A stretch of 64,000 nt of DNA from Candidatus Saccharimonadota bacterium (GTDB lineage: Bacteria; Patescibacteriota; Saccharimonadia; Saccharimonadales; Saccharimonadaceae). Where the stretch lies: assembly GCA_017513905.1 (NCBI GenBank), contig JAFWMR010000010.1, forward strand, positions 124,001 to 188,000, given 5' to 3'. Positions 38,201 through 46,420 of the stretch are shown here, piece after piece. The translations under genes were made by a program, and so were the position numbers. Position 1 is the stretch's first letter, and every line of letters starts with the position of its first letter. The notes under the pieces are model-generated. The model did no database searches. It saw only the letters and a list, made by a program, of their open reading frames with translations, and was not told the origin of the DNA.

Positions 38201-38959
38201 TCTGTTTGTGTCTGACAAATTCGAACCCGTCCCCACACACAGCAACACCTCATGTGCTTCCTGGTCTTCGTGCCTCAGATAGTGCGCATCGCACGTCACT
38301 ACTAATGGTACGCCAAGCTCCTTCGCATGCGCCATGTGCCAATTATTAATCTTTTCTTGTTCTTTCCAATGCGTCGGCGAATCTGGATGCCCATGGTCTT
38401 GCATTTCGAGATAAAACCGATCACCGTAGACTTTTTTGTGCCATTCAATCAGTTCAATTGCTCGTTTCTCGTCTCCCGCCCGCAATGCTTCGCTAATCTC
38501 CGATCCTGCGCATCCCGAAAGACAAATCACACCTTCGCTATACTTCTCCATATCTTTATGGTCAGTGCGTGGTCTATAGTATTTTCCGTTTATCTCGGCA
38601 TTGCTCATTAACCGGCAAAGATTCTCGAAACCTTTGTCGTTCATCGCAAGAAGAGTGATATGAAAACGTTGTTTATCATACGCCGGGTCTCGATCTTCAA
38701 GATTACGCGCCGCAACATATGCTTCCAAACCTAAAATCGGTTTAATACCATTATCTTTGCAAGTTTTATATAGTTCTACTAACCCAGACATTGTGCCGTG
38801 ATCCGTCACTGCCACCGCTTCCATACCGTGCGTCTTAACAAAGTCGACTAATTCCGGAATCTTTGTGAGACCATCCAATAAACTGTAGTGCGTATGGTTA
38901 TGCAAATGCACAAAATCACTAGGCTTCAGAACGACACTTTCCTCCTCCACACTTTTCAT
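35216..38959 (-). CDS. dnaE: DNA polymerase III alpha subunit
   Basis: Replicative polymerase, 1247 residues. PHP domain ([22 protein letters not shown]), polymerase core with [16 protein letters not shown], the active-site PDIDTDI and [24 protein letters not shown], an internal beta-clamp motif QTDLF near residue 950, and a C-terminal OB fold ([20 protein letters not shown]). The PHP metal residues look kept, so proofreading by this domain is possible. ATG 38959 (MKSVEEE) is preferred to ATG 38968, which overlaps the -10; it lies 7 nt after it. Confidence 0.96.
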   Translation of the reverse strand: [1247 protein letters not shown]

Positions 38960-39009
38960 AAAAAACATTATACCACTTCCAAAGTTTTTATGCTAAAATT
39001 GATATAACC
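38960..39009. promoter_or_regulatory. Divergent promoters of dnaE and the 39010 gene
   Basis: Minus: TATAAT at 38967-38972, 7 nt from the dnaE ATG (leaderless). Plus: TGC-TAAAAT at 38994-38999, 10 nt from ATG 39010, so a leader of only a few nt. Confidence 0.65.
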
Positions 39010-40215
39010 ATGGAAGAAAAATTACGTAATTTATCTCAAAATATCGCGAACAATACCGGCCCTCGCGAAGCCGACGAGCCAGAGAACAATCGAGAAAACG
39101 AACGCTTTTCTGACGAAGAAACAAACAACAGGGGAGGTGACGAAAGAATTGACACAATAGAACAATCTGACGCCACGAAAGACGAAAATGACCTCCGCGA
39201 AGAAATTGATGAGGAAGTCTCCGATTACGCTCCAGAACCAGTCGAAGATTTTGATGGTCCGGAAGAAGAATCAGTCGTCGAAGAAGAACCTGCGGACGAT
39301 GGTTCAGTCGAGGAACATGAAAGTACTCAAGAAGTAGACGAACGCTACGAAGACGGACCCGAAGAGCCCATAGCAGAATCAGACGAAGCACCAGAAACCG
39401 AACCTAAAAGTGAGGATCTTCAAGCAGAGGAACATCAGGAAGAAGCCGTAGACGAAAAATCAGTCGAAAAACACGAAGATCATCATGAAGAACAACCCGT
39501 CAAGGCCGTCATTCTCACTATGGAGTCCGATGATGAGCCAAAAGAATCATCCACGAGAACGCAAAAATATTCTCCGGAAGTTGAAGCTGCTCTAAGCCGC
39601 CTCGGCTCCGACGAAGAATCTTCCGCTGACATCTCAGAGCCATTATCTACTGAACCGCACAAAAAACATCACGGTACCCAAATCTTCCTGTTTATCTTAT
39701 TCATACTCGCTTTAGCAGCAATATGCACCTGCATACTAGTTGAGCAAGGAATCATCGAGAACCCATTCCCGAGCTTATTCGTGAAAGACGAACCGGTGGT
39801 CGTAGAACCAGAGCCAGAGCCCGAACCAGAGCCAGAGCCCGAACCAGAGCCAGAAACTCAGAATTACTTAGATATCTCCGAATGGGAGGTTAAAGTCGTC
39901 AAACCAAACAATGTAAACAAATTCTGGTACGACTTTGCTCCTGACGACGAAAACATTGCTTACATCTACGGTACCGATAGTGCCCATGTTGGCGATGAAA
40001 CCGCACCATACCAAGGCGCAAACGCCGTAATGAGCATCATACGCTCAACTCAAAACTCACTACAGTATTCCGAACAAGTCACGCTCTCTCCGGTCGCTGC
40101 AATCAACAACTATTACTATTATCTCGTGCTTATTTACGGACAACCTGAAGACGAAATTGTCGCAACATTCCAAAATGAACTTATAAGTAACAAAGAATCC
40201 GTACTCGCACGTTAA
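39010..40215 (+). CDS. Very acidic single-pass membrane protein, unknown
   Basis: 401 residues. Residues 1-215 are a Glu/Asp-rich low-complexity cytosolic region, one TM lies at about 222-246, an EPEP repeat follows (about 266-283), then a domain of about 115 residues starting LDISEWEVKVVKP. The EW(E/G)(V/I)xxxxP start recurs in the next gene (IQEWGIQLKYPP), so the two outer domains may be related. No enzyme motif seen. Likely an operon with 40228. Confidence 0.7.
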   Translation: MEEKLRNLSQNIANNTGPREADEPENNRENERFSDEETNNRGGDERIDTIEQSDATKDENDLREEIDEEVSDYAPEPVEDFDGPEEESVVEEEPADDGSVEEHESTQEVDERYEDGPEEPIAESDEAPETEPKSEDLQAEEHQEEAVDEKSVEKHEDHHEEQPVKAVILTMESDDEPKESSTRTQKYSPEVEAALSRLGSDEESSADISEPLSTEPHKKHHGTQIFLFILFILALAAICTCILVEQGIIENPFPSLFVKDEPVVVEPEPEPEPEPEPEPEPETQNYLDISEWEVKVVKPNNVNKFWYDFAPDDENIAYIYGTDSAHVGDETAPYQGANAVMSIIRSTQNSLQYSEQVTLSPVAAINNYYYYLVLIYGQPEDEIVATFQNELISNKESVLAR

Positions 40216-40227
40216 GAAAGGATTTTT

Positions 40228-41436
40228 ATGGAACCAAATAACCCGACTCCGCAAACTCCACCCTTAGCGCCAGCGACACCAGCAGGCCCAAATCCAGATC
40301 CAGCAGCCACACCGACCCCAGCTACTCCAGCAGCACCAGTTGAACCAGCTCCGGCGCCCACTCCTATGCCAGAGCCTGCACCAGCTGCCCCAGTACCAGA
40401 ACCAATCGCCCCAGAACCAGCTTCAGCACCTATGCCTGAAGCTGCACCCGCCCTGACTTCAGTACCAACAACCGCTCCGATGTCTGAAGCTCCAGTAGCA
40501 CCAATTGAACCAGCTCCGGCGCCCACTCCTATGCCAGAGCCTGCACCAGCAGCCCCAGTACCAGAACCAATCGCCCCAGAACCATCTCCAGCACCTATGC
40601 CTGAAGCTGCACCCGCCCTGGCTTCAGTACCAACAACTGCTCCGATGCCTGAAGCTCCAGCAGCACCAGTTGAACCAGCTCCGGCGCCCACTCCTATGCC
40701 AGAGCCTGCACCGGCCCCAACTGCTCCAATAACAGCACCTGCACCGGTCGCCCAATCATCAATCGCTATCGACACACCATTCGCCGATCCAGCTTTGGTT
40801 TCAAAAGATAAACCAGAAGGGGCGCCAATAGGCAACAGCCACGATATTATCGGCATTGCCGCCACCGAACCGGCTATTTCTATGCCAAAAAGCGCTTTTG
40901 CGGAAGCCAAACCAGAAAAAAAGCAATCTAAACTCCCGCTTATTCTCGTCATAGCGCTTGTTGCGGTAATCGCACTTGGCGTAGCTATTTACTTCCTATT
41001 CTTCAACAAACCAGCATCATCCGCATCGCCTAATCCAGAATCATCAGAAGAAGGTCAAGAAGAAGAGCCAGAGGAAGAGCCGGAAGAAGCCCATATATTC
41101 ATCCAAGAATGGGGCATTCAGCTCAAATATCCCCCTAAGTATGGTACGGCTTTCAGCATTACAAAATCAGACGATCATACACACGATATCATAATCGGTG
41201 ATTACCAAGTTGGAGTCAACCTTGTCAAGAAAACATCCAGTGACCAAGCTATTTCTGGCACCACTATTGCTACCTTTGAAATCGATAGTGAGGTATTCGT
41301 CATTACGACTACTGCAACAGAACGCCTAATTTCAAAGGGAATCATTAAAGAAGAAGACGAGGAGAAAGTTAAAGAGATTCAAGACGAACTCGTCGAATTC
41401 TATAAAGCATCCCCAGACGCCATCTCGTCACTATAA
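40228..41436 (+). CDS. Pro/Ala-repeat single-pass membrane protein, unknown
   Basis: 402 residues. About 1-190 is Pro/Ala/Glu-rich with a 55-residue tandem repeat (units VEPAPAPTPMPEPAPA...), TM about 232-254, an acidic linker, then an outer domain of about 110 residues starting IQEWGIQLKYPPKYG. Topology N-in/C-out. The Pro-rich part may span or stiffen near the membrane; this is inference. SD GAAAGGA. Follows the acidic protein gene by 12 nt. Confidence 0.7.
   Translation: MEPNNPTPQTPPLAPATPAGPNPDPAATPTPATPAAPVEPAPAPTPMPEPAPAAPVPEPIAPEPASAPMPEAAPALTSVPTTAPMSEAPVAPIEPAPAPTPMPEPAPAAPVPEPIAPEPSPAPMPEAAPALASVPTTAPMPEAPAAPVEPAPAPTPMPEPAPAPTAPITAPAPVAQSSIAIDTPFADPALVSKDKPEGAPIGNSHDIIGIAATEPAISMPKSAFAEAKPEKKQSKLPLILVIALVAVIALGVAIYFLFFNKPASSASPNPESSEEGQEEEPEEEPEEAHIFIQEWGIQLKYPPKYGTAFSITKSDDHTHDIIIGDYQVGVNLVKKTSSDQAISGTTIATFEIDSEVFVITTTATERLISKGIIKEEDEEKVKEIQDELVEFYKASPDAISSL
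40339..40730 (+). repeat. 165-bp in-gene tandem repeat (55 codons)
   Basis: The GAA codon of the VEPAPAP start occurs at 40342, 40507 and 40672, a period of exactly 165 bp: two full units and a partial third, with few substitutions. Copy number may vary between strains. Confidence 0.85.
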
Positions 41437-41949
41437 ACCGCAAATCACGTAACAGGCAATACTAGTAGCAATCGACACATTAAAAGATTCTTTGCGTCCT
41501 ACCATAGGGATTTCTAAGAACACATCAATTATATCATAGAGCGTTTTTTTAATGCCATCAACCTCTTCGCCCAACACCAATACCACGTTTGATTTGAGCG
41601 CGGAACGAATTTGCGAAAAGTTTTCAATTTTCATCTGTAAAACAGGCTTCCTTGTCTCGAGATTATTTTCAAGTCCAGCAATCGTATAGCCTTTATCTCT
41701 CAAACGAGATAGCTCCAATTCTATATCATCTACTGCATATTGTTCTACATATCTCTCTGCGCCGAGAGCAGTCTTTGCGATTTGTTTATTTAATTTCTCT
41801 CTAAGATGTGGCAATTCACGCATATCGTCAACCCGCGGCGTATACCCAGAAAAAACTACTTTAGACACGCCCAAGCCATCGGCTGTTCTAAGAATCGAAC
41901 CCACATTGTGCGCTGAACGTATATTATGCAAAACTAAAATTAAATTCAT
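41431..41949 (-). CDS. SpoU/TrmH-family RNA 2'-O-methyltransferase
   Basis: Methylates a ribose in tRNA or rRNA using a trefoil-knot SAM site. Motif 1 NIRSAHNVGSILRTADGLG, motif 2 NVVLVLGEEVDGI and motif 3 EIPMVGRKESFNVSIATSIACY are all present in 172 residues. ATG 41949 (MNLILVLHNIRS) is chosen over the upstream 41991 start because it fits the family and lies 6 nt after TATCAT. It overlaps the end of the 40228 gene by 6 nt, tail to tail. Confidence 0.88.
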   Translation of the reverse strand: MNLILVLHNIRSAHNVGSILRTADGLGVSKVVFSGYTPRVDDMRELPHLREKLNKQIAKTALGAERYVEQYAVDDIELELSRLRDKGYTIAGLENNLETRKPVLQMKIENFSQIRSALKSNVVLVLGEEVDGIKKTLYDIIDVFLEIPMVGRKESFNVSIATSIACYVICGL

Positions 41950-41975
41950 AAAAATATGATACAATAGATGAGAAT
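41950..41975. promoter_or_regulatory. Divergent promoters with overlapping -10 boxes (SpoU methylase / tsaC)
   Basis: Minus -10 TATCAT occupies 41956-41961; plus -10 TACAAT occupies 41960-41965. They share two bases, so RNA polymerase cannot hold both at once. Confidence 0.55.
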
Positions 41976-42557
41976 ATGATTCAAACATCACCAGAACATG
42001 TATCTGATATCATTAAAAGCCTAAAGAAGGGCGAGGTAGTTGCACTTCCAACCGAAACCGTTTACGGTTTAGCTATTTCACTCAATTCCGCCAAAGCACT
42101 CGAGAAGCTAATCTATCTCAAACGTCGCGACCTTAACTCCGGCAAAATCTTTACCCTTGTCCCAGAGTCCAAAGAAGCTATCTCTCACTATGCTACGCTT
42201 AATAAAATCGCTCGCGAATACATAGCAAAACATATACCAGGCGAGCTTACCCTCATTCTAAACAAAAACCCAGATTTTTCTCACCCATACTTTGATCATT
42301 TTACCACTATTGGCATTCGCATCCCAGCCTCACCACTCTTCGCGCAAATCTTACCAGAAACTGGACCACTCCTCCTCACATCTGCCAACCCTCGCGGAGG
42401 TCAACCAGCCATCTCATCTGACGAAATCGTTAAGACTTTGCCAAAGGTCGATCTCATCGTCGAAGGTCGCACTAGAGAAGGGAAGCTTCCGTCCACTGTA
42501 CTTGACATCACTGGCAAGAAACCAGTCATTATTCGTCAAGGCGATCTAATAATCTAG
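41976..42557 (+). CDS. tsaC: L-threonylcarbamoyladenylate synthase (YrdC/Sua5)
   Basis: Makes the TC-AMP intermediate for tRNA t6A. 193 residues with GEVVALPTETVYGLAISL, KIFTLVPES, the PGELTLILNKNP strand, IGIRIPASPL and LTSANPRGGQPA, typical of YrdC. It lacks the C-terminal Sua5 domain. Preceded by a promoter overlapping that of the divergent methylase. Confidence 0.9.
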   Translation: MIQTSPEHVSDIIKSLKKGEVVALPTETVYGLAISLNSAKALEKLIYLKRRDLNSGKIFTLVPESKEAISHYATLNKIAREYIAKHIPGELTLILNKNPDFSHPYFDHFTTIGIRIPASPLFAQILPETGPLLLTSANPRGGQPAISSDEIVKTLPKVDLIVEGRTREGKLPSTVLDITGKKPVIIRQGDLII

Positions 42558-42603
42558 CCAACATCACACATCCCGACAATTCGCTGCAATCCCAGTTTTA
42601 TGG

Positions 42604-42616
42604 TATAATCTTTTTT
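42604..42616 (+). promoter_or_regulatory. Leaderless promoter of leuS
   Basis: TATAAT at 42604-42609, 7 nt, ATG 42617; no SD. Confidence 0.7.
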
Positions 42617-44872
42617 ATGAATCGTTATAATCCTTTAGCAATCGAATCGAAATGGCAAAAAATCTGGGAAGACTCCGAGGCTTTCAAGGCCGACGATAAG
42701 AGCGATAAACCGAAAAAATTTCTCGCTGAAATGTTCCCATACCCATCAGGTGCCGGCCTTCATGTCGGCCACGTTCGCAACTTTACTATTGTAGATGTAC
42801 TAGCCAGATATTATTCACAAAAAGGTTATAACGTACTTCGACCATTTGGATACGACACCTTTGGCCTACCCGCCGAAAATTATGCTATCAAGACGGGCGT
42901 TTCTCCCCAATCTGCTACAGCCACCAATGTTGCCAACTTCCGCAACCAGCTTAAAAAACTTGGCTACGCCATTGACTGGAGTCGAGAGATTAACACGTCT
43001 TCACCGGAATATTACAAATGGACTCAATGGTGCTTCCTTCAGCTCTACAAGAAAGGACTTGCCTATCAGAAAGAATCTTACCAATGGTGGTGTCCAGTTG
43101 ATCAAACCGTCCTTGCTAATGAACAAGTGGAAAACGGTCACTGTTGGCGTTGCGGTTCCGAAGTTGAAAAGAAGAAGCTCAAACAATGGTTCTTCAAAAT
43201 CACCGACTATGCCGATGAGCTTTTAGACGACATTGATACGCTCGACTGGCCAGACAAGATCAAAATCATGCAAAAGAACTGGATCGGCAAAAGTACCGGT
43301 GCGGAGATCAATTTCGAAACGGAAGACAAAAAGGCTATTCGTGTATTCACAACTCGTCCAGATACTATCTACGGTGCCACTTTCCTCGTTTTAGCTCCTG
43401 AGCACCCGTTAATTAAAGATCTCATCAACGATAATACAAGAAAAGAAGTTGAAGATTATTGTCGTAACGCCATTAAAAAGTCCGAAATTGAACGTCAAGA
43501 AAACAAAGAAAAGACCGGCGTTTTCACTGGCTCCTATGCCATTAATCCAGCTACTAAAGAAAAAATCCCAATCTGGGTTGCCGACTATGTCCTGATTGGT
43601 TACGGTACCGGCGCTATTATGGCAGTACCAGCCGGTGACGATCGCGATCGCGAATTTGCCGAAAAATTCAATCTACCTATCGTGGAAATCACTCAGGTTC
43701 CGAAGAAACCATTCGGTACCGAAAAGACCACCTATCGCATGCGCGATTGGCTAATTTCTCGCCAACGCTACTGGGGCTGCCCAATCCCAATCGCTTATGA
43801 TAAAGATGGCAATGCCCACCCAATCCCAGAAGACCAACTTCCAGTCATGATCCCAGAAGTCGCAGATTACAAGCCAGATAATTCTGGTCATTCTGCCCTT
43901 GCGAAAGCTACCGACTGGCTAAAAGTCACTATTAGTGGGAAAGAAATGATTCGCGAGACCGACACGCTCGATGGCTACGCATGCTCAAGTTGGTATCTCT
44001 GGCGTTACGCTTCACCGCACGACACTGCGAATGCTTGGGATCCTGCTAAGATTTCTTACTGGTCTCCACTCGACGTCTATGTTGGTGGCGATCACGCCGT
44101 CGCTCACCTTCTATATATCCGCTTCTGGTGCAAATTCTTCGCTGACGAAGGCAAGCTGCCATTCCGCGAGCCAATTATCAAGCTTCTTTACAACGGCTAT
44201 ATAAATGCGCCAGACGGTAAGAAAATGAGCAAGAGTAAGGGTAATGTTATAGACCCACTTGATGTCATTAATGATGGCTACGGAGCCGATACTCTTCGCA
44301 CGTACGAAATGTTCATTGGTCCGTATGACCAAGACGCCGCCTGGAATCCACGCAGCGTCGGCGGTGTATATCGCTTCCTGAATAGATGTTGGACTCTATG
44401 TTTCGAAGCAAAACTACAAAACGTTAAAAACGAAAACATTCGCCATAAAACCATCAAAAAGGTCACCGAAGATATCGAGCGAGCTGCTTTTAATACCGCA
44501 ATTTCAACCCTTATGGAATACGTCAACGAACTCTATAAAGTCGGAGCAAATGAAGAAGATCTTATCACTCTGGCTAAACTTTTGAAGCCTTTTGCGCCAC
44601 ATCTAGCCTCCGAAATGCTTGAGCAACTCTCCGCCGATGATTCTTGGCCAGAGTACAACGAGAAATACCTTGTTACCGACATGGCCGAAGTAGTAATTCA
44701 AGTCAATGGCAAACTTCGCGCAAAACTTCAAATCCCAGTAGAAGATCTCGACAATCAAACCAAAATCGAACAGCTTGCCCTTGCCGATCCTAACGTCCAA
44801 AAATTCACCAACAATAACATCAAAAAGACCATCTACATCAAGAAAGCTAAATTGCTGAATATAGTCTGCTAA
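42617..44872 (+). CDS. leuS: Leucyl-tRNA synthetase
   Basis: Class I synthetase, 751 residues, shorter than the usual 800-870. HIGH-like HVGHVRNF in YPSGAGLHVGHVRNF, Cys-containing zinc-like segment (WWCPVDQTV ... GHCWRCGSEV), CP1 editing domain (TGVFTGSYAINPATKEKIPIW, GTGAIMAVPAGDDRD), KKMSKSKGNVIDP and an anticodon-binding domain with VQVNGKLRAK-like end (VIQVNGKLRAKLQI). The shortening seems spread over several loops. Single gene. Confidence 0.96.
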   Translation: MNRYNPLAIESKWQKIWEDSEAFKADDKSDKPKKFLAEMFPYPSGAGLHVGHVRNFTIVDVLARYYSQKGYNVLRPFGYDTFGLPAENYAIKTGVSPQSATATNVANFRNQLKKLGYAIDWSREINTSSPEYYKWTQWCFLQLYKKGLAYQKESYQWWCPVDQTVLANEQVENGHCWRCGSEVEKKKLKQWFFKITDYADELLDDIDTLDWPDKIKIMQKNWIGKSTGAEINFETEDKKAIRVFTTRPDTIYGATFLVLAPEHPLIKDLINDNTRKEVEDYCRNAIKKSEIERQENKEKTGVFTGSYAINPATKEKIPIWVADYVLIGYGTGAIMAVPAGDDRDREFAEKFNLPIVEITQVPKKPFGTEKTTYRMRDWLISRQRYWGCPIPIAYDKDGNAHPIPEDQLPVMIPEVADYKPDNSGHSALAKATDWLKVTISGKEMIRETDTLDGYACSSWYLWRYASPHDTANAWDPAKISYWSPLDVYVGGDHAVAHLLYIRFWCKFFADEGKLPFREPIIKLLYNGYINAPDGKKMSKSKGNVIDPLDVINDGYGADTLRTYEMFIGPYDQDAAWNPRSVGGVYRFLNRCWTLCFEAKLQNVKNENIRHKTIKKVTEDIERAAFNTAISTLMEYVNELYKVGANEEDLITLAKLLKPFAPHLASEMLEQLSADDSWPEYNEKYLVTDMAEVVIQVNGKLRAKLQIPVEDLDNQTKIEQLALADPNVQKFTNNNIKKTIYIKKAKLLNIVC

Positions 44873-45000
44873 TGACTATTGGCCAATAAGACAAACAACG
44901 GCTATCTATGGCAATAATTTCTGTTGAAATATAAACTTTTATCAATATCCGCGCTCTTATTCGTCAGTTTTGCAATTTACATACATTTAAGCTCAGACGC

Positions 45001-45029
45001 TTGAAACATTCCGAAAAACGTGCTATTAT
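45001..45029 (+). promoter_or_regulatory. Promoter of the rpmF-nusB-nudix-rnc block
   Basis: TTGAAA, 17 nt, TGC-TATTAT (45024-45029), then a leader of about 30 nt with AAAGGAG. The 128 bp between leuS and this promoter hold no visible gene. Confidence 0.65.
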
Positions 45030-45060
45030 AGCCCAAAGTATCTATTATTAAAGGAGCATC

Positions 45061-45300
45061 ATGCCTGAACCTAAAAAACAGAGCAGCCCGCGTAAAACCG
45101 GTTTGAGAAGGAGCCACATCCGCCTCGACCTGGCAAGGGCTGTCAATAAAGTTTCCCCTGTCAAAGCTTTTGAGACCAAGAAACAAACCCCACGTGCCAA
45201 AATTAAGACCGTAAAGCCAGCCAGAACAACTTCTGTCAAATCAGCAAAAAGAGCTGCGACTAAAGCAAAACTAGCTAAGAAATCTAAGGCAAAGAAATAA
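45061..45300 (+). CDS. rpmF: Probable bL32-like ribosomal protein without zinc cysteines
   Basis: 79 residues. The start [22 protein letters not shown] resembles bL32 (MAVPKxxTSxSRxxxRRxH), but the zinc ribbon cysteines are absent and a Lys/Ala-rich basic tail follows (about 45-79). SD AAAGGAG and a good promoter support high expression. rpmF near rnc is known in many bacteria, though normally with plsX and fab genes between, absent here. It could alternatively be another basic RNA-binding protein. Confidence 0.6.
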   Translation: MPEPKKQSSPRKTGLRRSHIRLDLARAVNKVSPVKAFETKKQTPRAKIKTVKPARTTSVKSAKRAATKAKLAKKSKAKK

Positions 45301-45301
45301 T

Positions 45302-45850
45302 ATGGCTTCTAATCGGCATCTAGGCAGAATCATATCGCTTCAGAGCTTATATGAGTATGAGTTCAGAAGTAAGGCGGGCGACGCCACAGCCGACATCGAC
45401 CATATCGTCGCAAAAAACATCATTCCGTACGAAAAAGCGCTCGGAGACACTGAGTTTGTCTATGCACTTTCTCGTGGAATAGTCGAAAAGACTGAAGAGC
45501 TTGACAGCGACCTCACGCCTCTTGCGCCAGAATGGCCTATCTCTAGCATTGCTGCTATTGATCGCAACGTCCTTCGCATCGGTCTGTACGAACTCAAGTT
45601 TTGCCACGACAGTGTCCCCCCGAAAGTTGCCATCAATGAAGCCGTTGAGCTCGCTAAAGCTTTCGGCTCAGAAAACTCATCAAAATTCATCAACGGAGTC
45701 CTCGGCACAGCCTTTAAACAGCTAGGATTGAGTTCCGACGATTCCTCGGATAATAACCATGGAAACACCAAGAAACCAGCAGAGGCCGACGCAACAGCGT
45801 CCAAAGAGCCAGCCGGCGAAAAGGACGACAGTCACACGGAAGGGAAGTAA
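45302..45850 (+). CDS. nusB: Transcription antitermination factor NusB with acidic tail
   Basis: rRNA antitermination factor that binds boxA RNA with NusE. The 182 residues start with [18 protein letters not shown] and contain [34 protein letters not shown] and [27 protein letters not shown], the NusB core (1-about 142). A low-complexity tail ([19 protein letters not shown]...) is not part of the family, and the gene for the next protein starts inside it in another frame. Confidence 0.92.
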   Translation: MASNRHLGRIISLQSLYEYEFRSKAGDATADIDHIVAKNIIPYEKALGDTEFVYALSRGIVEKTEELDSDLTPLAPEWPISSIAAIDRNVLRIGLYELKFCHDSVPPKVAINEAVELAKAFGSENSSKFINGVLGTAFKQLGLSSDDSSDNNHGNTKKPAEADATASKEPAGEKDDSHTEGK

Positions 45851-46379
45851 CCTCAAAGTCCCAGAGGCTCTTCCAAAACAATACAAACCATCCGCAATCG
45901 ATAAGTTCAAGGAGACCGTCTTTAGAAAGAAACCGGTCATCCAAGAAATAGTTCGTGAGCCAACCGCTGGCGGCATTGTCTTCCGTTTGTCACGCGATCG
46001 CAAAGATATCGAGATCCTTCTAATTCAAGATTCCAAGAATCGCTGGACCATCCCAAAAGGCCATATCGAGCCAGGAGAAACAGCCAAACAGACCGCTATT
46101 CGCGAAATCGGAGAAGAAGCCGGGCTTTTCCATATCAACACATTGTGCTGGCTTGGAAAAATTCACTTCAAATATCGCCGCCTTGACAAACTCGTCCTCA
46201 TGACTACTCAAATCTACCTCGTTCATTCTTTAGACCCCCGCGAAACCCCAACTAAAGAGAAATGGATGAACGGCATTCGTTGGTTCAAGTTTGCTGACGC
46301 TCTCGATGCCATAGAATACGAAGACATCGAAAAGCTCATGCTCATAGCAAAGAAAAAGATTCGCTCAGGAGAGTATTAA
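45759..46379 (+). CDS. NUDIX hydrolase overlapping nusB out of frame
   Basis: 206 residues. Basic, Gln/Arg/Lys-rich N-terminus (about 1-55), then a Nudix fold with the complete box [23 protein letters not shown]-type pattern (GX5EX7REUXEEXGU), so it should hydrolyse a nucleoside diphosphate linked to another group; substrate unknown. ATG 45759 is 92 nt before the nusB stop; no ATG, GTG or TTG is found in frame between the nusB stop and the Nudix fold, so the overlap looks real. Confidence 0.85.
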   Translation: METPRNQQRPTQQRPKSQPAKRTTVTRKGSNLKVPEALPKQYKPSAIDKFKETVFRKKPVIQEIVREPTAGGIVFRLSRDRKDIEILLIQDSKNRWTIPKGHIEPGETAKQTAIREIGEEAGLFHINTLCWLGKIHFKYRRLDKLVLMTTQIYLVHSLDPRETPTKEKWMNGIRWFKFADALDAIEYEDIEKLMLIAKKKIRSGEY

Positions 46380-46420
46380 ACTCCATCATTGTAAAAAACA
46401 AAAATCACAGGAAAGGCATC

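Noticed and set aside
40339-40730. CRISPR-like repeats
   Set aside because: The repeat is continuous, in frame, 165 bp long with no spacers, and codes for Pro/Ala units.
40212-40952. Long Gly/Ala/Ser frame on the minus strand opposite the Pro-rich gene
   Set aside because: It mirrors the Pro/Ala-rich repeats of the plus-strand gene (CCA/GCA codons read as TGG/TGC-type complements), has no SD or promoter and no domain.
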